Assembly (NCBI GenBank): GCA_963799815.1
Contig: CAWCYG010000007.1
Location: 124,001 to 188,000 of the forward strand
From: JBDTSW01 sp963799815
Lineage (GTDB): Bacteria > Actinomycetota > Thermoleophilia > Solirubrobacterales > 70-9
Reading direction: 5' to 3'
Length of the DNA: 64,000 bases
The position numbers and the translations under genes are program-made. Shown here one piece after another: positions 19,332 through 26,819 of this stretch (positions are counted from its first letter, which is position 1; each line of letters opens with the position of its first letter). Below the pieces are notes generated by a model. The model made no database searches, was not told the DNA's origin, and was given only the letters and a program-made list of their open reading frames with translations.

Positions 19332-19598
19332 TCAGCGCCTGGAGATGGCCCGGTAGATCAAGAGCGCGATCACTGCCCCGATGATCGAGCCGATGATGCC
19401 CGAGGCCTGAAGCGCGCCCTCCGTCGAGTCCGTCTCGAACAGGTAGAAGCCGATCGCGCCGCCGATGAAGGAGCCGACGATCCCGAGCAGCATGGTGGCG
19501 AAGAACCCCATCGGATCCTTGCCGGGCACCAGCAGCCGGGCGATGAAGCCGGCGATCGTCCCGAAGACGAGGAGATAGACGATGAGGCCCAGATCCAT
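19332..19598 (-). CDS. GlsB/YeaQ/YmgE family small membrane protein
   Basis: 88 residues with three hydrophobic segments: LIVYLLVFGTIAGFIARLLV, FFATMLLGIVGSFIGGAIGF and SGIIGSIIGAVIALLIY. The PGKDPMGF loop between helices 1 and 2 is the family hallmark. These transglycosylase-associated, stress-induced inner-membrane proteins have no known reaction. The ATG at 19598 is preferred; the open frame upstream to 19805 is leader sequence. Confidence 0.85.
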   Translation of the reverse strand: MDLGLIVYLLVFGTIAGFIARLLVPGKDPMGFFATMLLGIVGSFIGGAIGFYLFETDSTEGALQASGIIGSIIGAVIALLIYRAISRR

Positions 19599-19703
19599 CC
19601 GCGCTTGTGTTCCCCGTTCCCCAACAGGGTAAACCGGCACGCTGATGCTCCTTTTCGGCGAGTGCTGACGCCGCCGGGTTCGCCCGTCCGTCAGAATGGG
19701 TAG

Positions 19704-19734
19704 ACGCTCCCCGGGTGACCCCGCGGAGCGTTTT
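19704..19734 (+). promoter_or_regulatory. Hairpin followed by T-run in the pckG leader
   Basis: ACGCTCC at 19704-19710 pairs perfectly with GGAGCGT at 19725-19731; the loop can pair further internally, and the T-run continues as TTT to 19734. It has the form of an intrinsic terminator but lies upstream of pckG with no plus-strand gene before it, so attenuation of pckG is the simplest functional reading. Not tested. Confidence 0.35.
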
Positions 19735-19770
19735 GAAGTTCTCAGCCGCGAATCAGAGGAGCCAGCAAGC

Positions 19771-21579
19771 TTGAGCACCGTGATGACGGACGCCCCGACC
19801 CGCAACCATCGGCTGACGGAGTGGGTGAGAGAGGTGGCCGGGCTGACCGAGCCCGACGCGATCCACTGGTGTGATGGGTCGGCAGAGGAGTACGACCAGC
19901 TGTGTCAGCAGATGGTCGAACGCGGCACCTTCGAGAAGCTCTCCGACGCCAAGCGGCCGAACTCATATCTGGCGCGTTCGGATCCCGGCGACGTCGCGCG
20001 CGTCGAGGACAGGACCTTCATCTGCACCCCCACCCAGCAGGAGGCCGGCCCGACGAACAACTGGGCCGATCCAACGGAGATGCGCGCAAAGCTCACCGAG
20101 CTGTTCCGCGGCGCGATGCGCGGTCGCACCCTCTACGTGGTTCCGTTCTCGATGGGGCCGCTGGGCTCGCACATCGCCCACATCGGCGTCCAGATCACGG
20201 ACTCGCCGTACGTGGCGACCTCGATGCGGATCATGACCCGGATGGGCCAGGGAGCTTTGGACGTGTTGGGCGATGAGGGGGAGTTCGTGCCATGCCTGCA
20301 TTCCGTCGGCGCCCCGCTCGCCGAGGGCGAGGCCGACGTGGCCTGGCCCTGCAACGCGGAGAGCAAGTTCATCGTTCACTTCCCGGAGTCGCGCGAGATC
20401 TGGTCATACGGGTCCGGATACGGCGGCAATGCGCTGCTGGGAAAGAAGTGCTTTGCGCTGCGGATCGCCTCGGTCATGGCCCGCGACGAGGGCTGGCTCG
20501 CCGAGCACATGCTGATCTTGAAGCTGACCTCGCCGGAGGGCGAGGTCAGGTACGTGACCGGTGCGTTCCCCTCCGCCTGTGGCAAGACGAACCTGGCGAT
20601 GCTGATCCCCACCCTCCCGGGCTGGGAGGTTGAGACCGTTGGGGACGACATCGCCTGGATGAAGTTCGGCGAGGACGGGCGCCTTTACGCGGTGAACCCC
20701 GAATCCGGGTTCTTCGGCGTCGCCCCCAACACCTCGCACAAGACGAACCCCAACGCCATGGAGACCGTCGAGCGCAACTCGATCTTCACCAACTGTGCGC
20801 TGACCGACGACGGCGACATCTGGTGGGAGGGGATGACCGGGGAGCCACCGGAGCATGCGATCGACTGGAAGGGCAACGACTGGACGCCCGAATCGCCCGA
20901 GCCCGCCGCGCACCCCAACGCGCGCTTTACCACCCCGGCGGCGCAATGCCCCTCGATCGCAGAGGAGTGGGAGGAGCCCGGTGGGGTTCCCATCGACGCG
21001 TTCCTGTTCGGCGGCCGGAGGGCAACCGTGGTGCCGCTTGTGACCGAGTCGTTCGACTGGGAGCACGGCGTCTTCCTGGGCTCGACGATGTCGTCGGAGA
21101 CGACCGCTGCCGCCGCCGGAGAGGTAGGCGAGCTGCGCTTCGACCCGATGGCGATGCTGCCCTTCTGCGGCTACAACATGGCGGAGTACTTCCAGCACTG
21201 GCTCGAGCTCGCGCGTTCGCGGCCCGACCGGATGCCGCGGACCTTCGTCGTCAACTGGTTTCGCAAGGACGCCGATGGCAGGTACATCTGGCCCGGGTTC
21301 GGCGAAAACAGCCGGGTGCTCGCATGGATCTTCCGCCGCTGTGCCGGCGAGGGGGAGACCGTTGAGACCCCGTTCGGGCTCGTCCCCGCCGATGGGGAGA
21401 TCGACACAGACGGTCTCTCGATCACGGACGAGGCGATGCGGGCGCTTCGCACCGTCGATGAGGACGCGCTGCGGGCGCAGCTGCCGCAGATCGAGAAGCA
21501 CCTGGGCCAGTTCGGCGACGACCTCCCGGACGAGATCTGGCGCCAACTCAAGGCATTGAAGGACCGACTCGGCGCCTGA
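19771..21579 (+). CDS. pckG: Phosphoenolpyruvate carboxykinase (GTP)
   Basis: 602 residues, normal for GTP-dependent PEPCK. It converts oxaloacetate and GTP to PEP, CO2 and GDP, the entry step of gluconeogenesis. The signature FPSACGKTNLAM (P-loop kinase 1a) lies near residue 270; others are YGSGYGGNALLGKKCFALRIAS and NWFRKDADGRYIWPGFGENSRVL. Start choice: TTG 19771 lies 10 nt after AGAGGA (19755-19760), while ATG 19783 is in frame but 22 nt away; both are possible. The gene stands alone behind a leader with a terminator-like hairpin. In this context it would drain acetate-derived C4 acids into sugars. Confidence 0.95.
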   Translation: MSTVMTDAPTRNHRLTEWVREVAGLTEPDAIHWCDGSAEEYDQLCQQMVERGTFEKLSDAKRPNSYLARSDPGDVARVEDRTFICTPTQQEAGPTNNWADPTEMRAKLTELFRGAMRGRTLYVVPFSMGPLGSHIAHIGVQITDSPYVATSMRIMTRMGQGALDVLGDEGEFVPCLHSVGAPLAEGEADVAWPCNAESKFIVHFPESREIWSYGSGYGGNALLGKKCFALRIASVMARDEGWLAEHMLILKLTSPEGEVRYVTGAFPSACGKTNLAMLIPTLPGWEVETVGDDIAWMKFGEDGRLYAVNPESGFFGVAPNTSHKTNPNAMETVERNSIFTNCALTDDGDIWWEGMTGEPPEHAIDWKGNDWTPESPEPAAHPNARFTTPAAQCPSIAEEWEEPGGVPIDAFLFGGRRATVVPLVTESFDWEHGVFLGSTMSSETTAAAAGEVGELRFDPMAMLPFCGYNMAEYFQHWLELARSRPDRMPRTFVVNWFRKDADGRYIWPGFGENSRVLAWIFRRCAGEGETVETPFGLVPADGEIDTDGLSITDEAMRALRTVDEDALRAQLPQIEKHLGQFGDDLPDEIWRQLKALKDRLGA

Positions 21580-21642
21580 AAGCGGTGGAGGCCCTGACCG
21601 GGGCCCCCGAGTCCCATGCGCTTTTAGGGCTGTGCCTCTTTG

Positions 21643-21679
21643 CTATAGCAGATAAGCGATAATCGCATATCAGCTATAG
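21643..21679. promoter_or_regulatory. 37-bp palindromic operator in front of the XRE-nucleotidyltransferase pair
   Basis: CTATAGCAGATAAGCGAT (21643-21660), a central A, then a right arm at 21662-21679 that is its reverse complement at 16 of 18 positions. The stretch is AT-rich against a GC-rich background and ends 7 bases before the ATG at 21687. The size suits binding of an HTH dimer or tetramer; autoregulation by the adjacent XRE protein is inferred. Confidence 0.65.
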
Positions 21680-21686
21680 TTCAGAC

Positions 21687-22025
21687 ATGGAAACCACGCC
21701 TGGTCGGCTTCTGCGCGAGGCGCGTGAACGGCGCGGCTTGAGCCAAAAGCGGCTCGCGATCCGAGCCGGCACGACGCAGTCCGCGATCTCGCGGATCGAG
21801 AGCGACAAGGTCTCGCCCACCATCGAAACGGTCTCTGAGCTCCTGCACCTGCTCGGAGAAGAGCTCGTGCTGGGCGCGCGAGCGCCGGACTCCGGGATCG
21901 ACCGTCCAATGATCCGCGAGCGCTGGAAGCTGGCCCCCGCCGAACGGCTGGAGTACGGTCGCGCTTTCGCAGAGCAGCTGATTCGGATGAGCCCGAATGT
22001 GCGGTCTGAACAGGGTGCCACCTGA
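21687..22025 (+). CDS. XRE-family HTH regulator, probable antitoxin-like partner
   Basis: 112 residues. The HTH spans about 5-60: LLREARERRGLSQKRLAIRA, then GTTQSAISRIESDKVSPTIET, a textbook XRE/Cro layout. Residues 70-105 form a helical region (APAERLEYGRAFAEQL) also found in antitoxins paired with nucleotidyltransferases. It directly follows a 37-bp palindrome and directly precedes the nucleotidyltransferase gene, whose probable start overlaps its stop. Function as an autoregulating antitoxin is inferred from this arrangement only. Confidence 0.8.
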   Translation: METTPGRLLREARERRGLSQKRLAIRAGTTQSAISRIESDKVSPTIETVSELLHLLGEELVLGARAPDSGIDRPMIRERWKLAPAERLEYGRAFAEQLIRMSPNVRSEQGAT

Positions 22026-22543
22026 ATCCGGAGCCCCTTCCCCCGAGAGCGCCAGAGCTTGAGCGTTTGCTCGCTCCCCTCGTTCGCCACGGGGTGGACT
22101 TCGTCCTCGTCGGCGGACAGGCCGGTACAGCGCATGGTTCGAGCTACCCGAGCTATGACGTCGACATCGCCTACGACCGAGCCCGCGACAACGTCGTCCG
22201 TTTGGTGGCGGCGCTGCAGGAGATCGGCGTGCGGCTGCGGGGAGGACCTCCTGACCTGCCCTTCGTCGTCGACGAGCGAACGATCCACAACGGCGCGAAC
22301 TTCACGTTCGTCACTCCCTACGGCGACTTCGACATTCTGGGCGACATAGACGGGATCCGGTCGTACTCGGAGTTGCGAACCGAGGCCCGGATGATCGACC
22401 TTGGCGGTCTCAGCATCCGCGTGGCCTCCCTCGACCATCTGATCGCGATGAAGCGCGGGTCGAATCGCACCAAGGACCGGCTCATGCTCGAGGAGTACAT
22501 CGTGATCGCCGACGAGCAGCAGCGTGCGCCAGATCAGGAGTAG
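22022..22543 (+). CDS. Nucleotidyltransferase-fold protein (AbiEii/DUF6036-like)
   Basis: 173 residues from a proposed CTG start overlapping the XRE stop (CTGA, 22022-22025). A TTG at 22067 would give a 158-residue form but has a poorer ribosome site and cuts off a family-like opening (NPEPLPPRAPELERLLAP). The core GVDFVLVGGQAGTAHGSSYP followed by SYDVDIAYDR gives the G-G and D-x-D pattern of the polymerase-beta fold; KRGSNRTKDRLMLEEY closes it. Such proteins occur as toxins, resistance enzymes or phage-defence components. Here it is paired with an XRE gene. The substrate is unknown. Confidence 0.7.
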   Translation: MNPEPLPPRAPELERLLAPLVRHGVDFVLVGGQAGTAHGSSYPSYDVDIAYDRARDNVVRLVAALQEIGVRLRGGPPDLPFVVDERTIHNGANFTFVTPYGDFDILGDIDGIRSYSELRTEARMIDLGGLSIRVASLDHLIAMKRGSNRTKDRLMLEEYIVIADEQQRAPDQE

Positions 22544-22938
22544 CGCTCGAGCGCAGCCCGCACGGCGTCCGGGATCTCGACCTTCCCTCGCTTCTCGCCC
22601 GCGACGAAGACGTGTCGCAGCTCCCCGTCGGCGACGAGCTCGCCGTCACGCTCGACGGCCATCGCAGTGACCATCGAGGTCTGGCCCAGCTCCGCGACCC
22701 TGGTCAGCAGCTCGACCTGCTCGTCGAAGCGCAGCGGCTTCAGGTAGCGGACTCGAGCCTCCGCGACCACCAGGTCCAAGTCCGACTCGCTCATCGCCTG
22801 CTCCCAGCCGCCGAGCGCGTCGCGCCACAGCTCCGTGATCGCGATGTCGAAGTAGGCCAGGTAGTTCGCGTTGAAGACGATGCCTTGAGGGTCGCACTCG
22901 TGGTAACGGACTCTGAGGGAGTGGCGGAAGGGCGCCAT
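22534..22938 (-). CDS. Acyl-CoA thioesterase, 4-hydroxybenzoyl-CoA thioesterase (hotdog) family
   Basis: 134 residues, single hotdog fold. The N-terminal motif RVRYHECDPQGIVFNANYLAYF includes the catalytic Asp16 in the YbgC/4HBT pattern D-x-x-G-x-x-x-x-x-x-Y. It hydrolyses acyl-CoA esters in the cytoplasm; chain preference is unknown. It lies 7 bases downstream of the Mcl-like gene on the same strand, so it is probably in its transcript. The 3' end overlaps the convergent nucleotidyltransferase gene by 10 bases. Confidence 0.85.
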   Translation of the reverse strand: MAPFRHSLRVRYHECDPQGIVFNANYLAYFDIAITELWRDALGGWEQAMSESDLDLVVAEARVRYLKPLRFDEQVELLTRVAELGQTSMVTAMAVERDGELVADGELRHVFVAGEKRGKVEIPDAVRAALERYS

Positions 22939-22945
22939 CAGGACT

Positions 22946-23994
22946 TCAGAGCTCGTACGCCGCCTTCAGCTCGGGGTCCTTCTCGGCCAGCATCTCGGCG
23001 AGGCTGACCATCACCTTGCACTGTTTCCAGGTCGCATCGTCCTGCATCTTGCCGTCGATCATGTGCACGCCGCGCCCGTCGGGGATCGCCTCGATCACCT
23101 TCTTGGCGAACAGGACCTCGTCGACCGGCGGGCTGAAGACACGCCGGGCGATTTCGATCTGCGCGGGGTGCAGCGACCACGCGCCAACGCAGCCGAGCAG
23201 GAAGGCGGCACGGAACTGGGTCTCGCAACCCTCGGTGTCCCCGATGTCGCCGAAGGGCCCGTAGAACGGGAGGATCCCGGCGGCGGCGCACGCGTCGACC
23301 ATGCGGGCGATCGAGTAGTGCCACGGGTCCTGCTGGGCGCTCGCGCGAGCCGCGTCGGGATCGTCGGCGCTGGGATCGTCGATCACCCGGTAGCCGGGGT
23401 GCCCGCCGCCGACTCGGGTTGTCTTCATCCGTCGCGAGGCGGCGAGGTCCGCCGGACCGAAGCTCATCCCCTGCATCCGGGGACTGGCGGTCGCGATCTC
23501 CTCGACGTTGGCAACCCCCAGGGCCGTTTCGAGGATCGCGTGCACGAGGATCGGCCGCTAAGCTTTGCCCGCGCCTCGAGCTGCGCGAGCAGGCGATCGA
23601 CATAGTGGATGTCCCAAGCACCCTCGACCTTGGGGACCATGATCACGTCGAGCTGCGCCCCGATCGCGCCGACCAGCTCGGTCAGGTCGTCGAGGATCCA
23701 CGGGCTCTCCAGCGAGTTGACCCGCGCCCAGAGCGCGGTGTCGCCGAAATCGGACTCCTGGGCGGCTTTGATCAGGCCCGCCCGCGCAGCCTCCTTCTTG
23801 TCGACCGGCACGGCGTCCTCGAGATTGCCGAGCAGGATGTCGGTCTGCGCGGCGATCGCGGTGGCCTTCGCGACCATCTTCTCGTTCGAGAAGTCGAGAA
23901 AGTGGATCATCCGCGAGGGCCGCAGCGGGATCTCGCTGAGCGGCTCGGGGGCGCCGATGGCGAGGGAATCTCCAAATGAACGCGGGTTTCTCAA
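22946..23994 (-). pseudogene. mcl: Malyl-CoA/beta-methylmalyl-CoA lyase-like gene (HpcH/HpaI family), one frameshift
   Basis: Two overlapping frames together give a full-length lyase of about 350 residues. Frame 1 (23994 to about 23560) carries FLDFSNEKMV, GNLEDAVPVDKKEAAR and VPKVEGAWDIHYVD. Frame 2 (about 23560 to 22946) carries ILVHAILETALGVANVEEI, MSFGPADLAASRRM, GAWSLHPAQIEIARRVFSP and MIDGKMQDDATWKQCKVMV, the latter typical of malyl-CoA lyases of the ethylmalonyl-CoA and 3-hydroxypropionate pathways. One base appears missing near 23551-23562. The start is TTG 23994 with AGGAG seven bases ahead. The reaction would split (3S)-malyl-CoA or beta-methylmalyl-CoA to glyoxylate plus acetyl- or propionyl-CoA. 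Sequencing error is as likely as decay. Confidence 0.8.
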
Positions 23995-24076
23995 GTCTGG
24001 CTCCTGGGATAGGGTGCGCGGCGATGGAGGGGCGAGAGCTTAGGCAGCTCGGAGTCGGGCAGATCCTCGAGCGGCA

Positions 24077-24535
24077 GTGAACAGCTCGAGCTTCGAGGTA
24101 CGCGCAGCGCGGCCGGGGGAGGAAGAGCGGCTGCTCGCGGGCTACGAATGGCTGTTCGCGCCCCCGGGCCATCAACCCCCGCAGTGGGAGCCGAAGCGTG
24201 CGATCGTCGCGCTTCGCTCGGCGATCGACGAAAACGACGCGGTCTTCCTGATCGCGGAGGAGGCAGATCGGCTCGTCGGCATCTGCAGCGTCTACTTCGA
24301 CATGCACTCGGTGCGCTACGGCCACCGCGCCTGGGTCGAGGACCTCGCGGTGGACCCAGAGCGCCGTTCCGAAGGGATCGGCAAGGCGCTCCTCGACGCG
24401 GCCAAGGGCTGGGCGCGCGAGCGCGGGGCGACCCATCTCGAGCTGGACTCCGCCGAGACCCGCCACGACGCACATCGTTTCTACGAGCGCGAGCGCCCGA
24501 GCTGGACCTCGCGCCAGTTCTCCTGGGAGCTCTAG
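24077..24535 (+). CDS. GNAT-family N-acetyltransferase
   Basis: 152 residues from GTG 24077. The acetyl-CoA-binding motif A is clear: VEDLAVDPERRSEGIGKALLDAAKGWA near residues 90-115, with motif B ATHLELDSAETRHDAHRFYER. GNAT enzymes move an acetyl group from acetyl-CoA to an amine; the acceptor is unknown. It is divergent from the Mcl-like gene across 82 bases and precedes the acyl-CoA dehydrogenase by 82 bases. Confidence 0.85.
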   Translation: MNSSSFEVRAARPGEEERLLAGYEWLFAPPGHQPPQWEPKRAIVALRSAIDENDAVFLIAEEADRLVGICSVYFDMHSVRYGHRAWVEDLAVDPERRSEGIGKALLDAAKGWARERGATHLELDSAETRHDAHRFYERERPSWTSRQFSWEL

Positions 24536-24617
24536 CTCGCGTGCGATGGGGATGGGTGCCCGGCTCGCCAGGGCGGCAATTATCCTTGGGCGTCCGCGAC
24601 ACCGGACACGAGGAGCC

Positions 24618-25828
24618 ATGGCAGTAGCGACCGCCGATCAGGAGAAGACCGACGAGCAGCAGGCGATCACCGAGATGGTGCGCCGGTTCGTCGACAACGA
24701 GATCCTGCCGGTCGCCGAGGAATTCGACCACGAGGACAAGTTCCCCGAGGCGATCGTCGAGCAGATGAAGGAGCTCGGGCTCTTCGGGGTGACGATTCCC
24801 GAGGAGTACGGCGGCATGGGCCTCGATTTGACGACCTACGCGATGATCGTCGAGGAGCTCTCGCGCGGCTGGATCTCGATCTCCGGCGTGATCAACACCC
24901 ACTTCATCGGCTCTTACCTGCTGATGAAGTTCGGGACGGACGAGCAGCAGCGAGACGTTCCTGCCGAAGATGGTGACGGGGGAGATCCGCGCCGCCTTCT
25001 CGCTCTCGGAGCCCGAGGTGGGCTCCGACGTCCAGGGCATCAAGTCCACGGCCAAGCGCGTCGACGACGGCGCCTGGGTGCTGAATGGCCAGAAGATGTG
25101 GGTCACCAACGGACTCGGCTCCGGCTCGTGTTCGTGCTCATGAAGTCGGACACGAAGGCCGACCCGCCCTACAAGGGGATGACCTGCTTCATCACCGAGA
25201 AGGAGCCGTGGGCGGAGAAGAACACGGGTGAGTTCGCGGGCCTCGAGATCCCGCCGAAGATCCAGAAGATGGGCTACAAGGGCGTCGAGTCCACCGAGCT
25301 CGTCTACAACGGCTACCGCTGCCCGCCCGAGCGCATCCTCGGCGGCGAGGATGGCCTCGGCCAGGGCTTCAGGCAGATGATGGACGCGCTCGAGGTGGGC
25401 CGCGTGAACGTCGCCGCGCGCGGCGTCGGCGTCGCCCAGCGCGCGCTCGAGCTGGCGCTGCGCTACTCGCAGGAGCGCAAGACGTTCGGGAAGCCGATCG
25501 CCCAGCACCAGGCGATCCAGTTCAAGCTCGCCGAGATGGCGACGAAGGTGGAGGCGGCTCGCCTGCTGACGATGAAGGCGGCGCGGATGAAGGACGCCGG
25601 CGAGCGCTCCGACCTGGAGGCCGGGCATGGCGAAGCTCTTCGCCGCCGAGACCGCGCAAGGAGGTCGTCGAGGAGTGCTTCCGAATCCACGGCGGCTACG
25701 GCTACTCGAAGGAGTACGAGGTCGAGCGCCTTTACCGCGACGCGCCGCTGCTCATCATCGGCGAGGGCACGTCCGAGATCCAGAAGATGGTGATCGGGAA
25801 GAAGCTCCTCGAGAGGAACAAGATATAG
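24618..25828 (+). pseudogene. Acyl-CoA dehydrogenase (candidate methylsuccinyl-CoA dehydrogenase), four frameshifts
   Basis: About 400 residues when four apparent indels are bridged. Frame 0 gives the start (TADQEKTDEQQAITEMV) and FGVTIPEEYGGMGLDL. A +1 shift near 24952-24957 moves FLPKMVTGEIRAAFSLSEPE, the FAD-binding signature, to another frame. A -1 shift near 25125 restores frame 0 (VLMKSDTKADPPYKG). Insertions near 25624 (GGG run) and 25655-25660 precede MAKLFAAETA and RIHGGYGYSKEYEVERLYRD, ending at TAG 25826-25828. All expected acyl-CoA dehydrogenase regions are present in order. Position beside a MaoC hydratase and near mcl, ecm and ccr suggests the methylsuccinyl-CoA dehydrogenase step. 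As given, no active enzyme can be made. Confidence 0.75.
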
Positions 25829-25849
25829 AGCCACGACTCGAGCTGATCG

Positions 25850-26212
25850 AGCAGGCCGATCGCGGGCCTACAGCGCGAAGTTCCCTCGCTCGCGAAGCTG
25901 AAGCTCGTGATCGGCTCGAGCTGCGGGGGCGTGGAGACGTACAGCACTTCCGCGTCGAGGCTCCCGGGCCGAAGATCACCAAGAGCTTTGGCGAGGACGA
26001 GCGGCTCGAGGTGGCGATCCCGCGCTCGCACTTCAACGAGCTCGCCATCGACGGTAAGGCGAAGCACTGGCGCGAGGCCTACGAGCACGGGCCACATCAA
26101 GGTCGAGGGCGACCCGAACGTGCAGAAGCTGATCGGCAAGCTCGTCGTGCAGGCGGAGGAACGTGCGCAGCTTCGGAGAGCCCGCGCGTGGGCGACTCCG
26201 ACGAGGCGCTGA
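25850..26212 (+). pseudogene. Frameshifted small gene, SCP2 sterol-carrier-like
   Basis: A coding-like stretch of about 110 residues between the dehydrogenase and the MaoC gene. One frame gives PGPKITKSFGEDERLEVAIP and SHFNELAIDGKAKHWREAYE; after an apparent one-base insertion near 26090 the next frame gives HIKVEGDPNVQKLIGKLV and ends at 26212, overlapping the MaoC start. The order (beta strands, then a GHIKVEGDP-type loop and C-terminal helix) is like an SCP2 domain, which binds lipids or acyl-CoA. The start is not identifiable and the upstream part may hold further errors. Confidence 0.4.
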
Positions 26213-26733
26213 TCACCGACCAGGCCGGCCGCGAGGCGACCGGCGCTCGCCAGTACGGGCGCTACCTCGAGGAGTTCGAGGTTGGCGCCACCTACAAGCA
26301 TTGGCCGGCCAAGACCGTGACCGAGGCGGACGATCACATGTTCTGCCTGATCACGATGAACCATCACCCCCTTCACATCAACGATCACTACGCGGCGCAC
26401 TCGCAGCAGGGCCGCAACGTGGTCGTGGGGCCGCTCGTCTACTCGCTGGCGGTGGGGATGACGGTGGGCGACGTGTCCGGAAAGGCGATCGCGAACCTGG
26501 CGACGGAAGAGCTGAGCCATCCCAACCCGGTCTTCCATGGCGACACGCTCTTCTGCGAGTCCGAGGTGCTCGAGGTGCGGCCGTCGAAGTCGAAGCCCGA
26601 CCGGGGCATCGTGAAGGTTCAAACGCGCGTCCACAAGCAGACGGGCGAGCTCGTCGCGGAGTTCAAGCGCGCCGTGCTGGTCCCGCGCAAGCCGAACGGC
26701 GAGACGCCGACCGCCGAGGCCGACGTCGACTAA
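26188..26733 (+). CDS. MaoC-family hydratase (candidate mesaconyl-CoA hydratase)
   Basis: 181 residues from GTG 26188, preceded by GGAG. It is a single hotdog MaoC domain: RYLEEFEVGATYKHWPAKTV, then TEADDHMFCLITMNHHPLHI with the catalytic Asp/His region, and VVGPLVYSLAVGMTVGDVSG. MaoC proteins hydrate enoyl-CoA esters. Placement after the acyl-CoA dehydrogenase and near mcl, ecm and ccr fits mesaconyl-CoA hydratase of the ethylmalonyl-CoA pathway; in Streptomyces these genes are, to my knowledge, clustered. A role in branched-chain acyl-CoA degradation is the main alternative. The longer in-frame extension upstream is out-of-frame dehydrogenase sequence and is rejected. Confidence 0.8.
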   Translation: MGDSDEALITDQAGREATGARQYGRYLEEFEVGATYKHWPAKTVTEADDHMFCLITMNHHPLHINDHYAAHSQQGRNVVVGPLVYSLAVGMTVGDVSGKAIANLATEELSHPNPVFHGDTLFCESEVLEVRPSKSKPDRGIVKVQTRVHKQTGELVAEFKRAVLVPRKPNGETPTAEADVD

Positions 26734-26739
26734 CCATCC

Positions 26740-26758
26740 GCTCCGTCCTTGACGGAGC
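26740..26758 (+). terminator. Hairpin after the MaoC gene
   Basis: GCTCCGTC (26740-26747), loop CTT, GACGGAGC (26751-26758): a perfect 8-bp stem starting seven bases after the MaoC stop codon. There is no T-run, which is common for terminators in GC-rich actinobacteria. Confidence 0.5.
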
Positions 26759-26819
26759 CGCCGTTGAGGGTTAAATTCGGTGCAGGTGGGCATTGTCCCA
26801 TCTAGGCAAGGGAGGTCCC

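Noticed and set aside
21590..21605. Possible terminator GGCCC / GGGCC after pckG
   Set aside because: Only a 5-bp stem, no T-run; expected by chance in this base composition.
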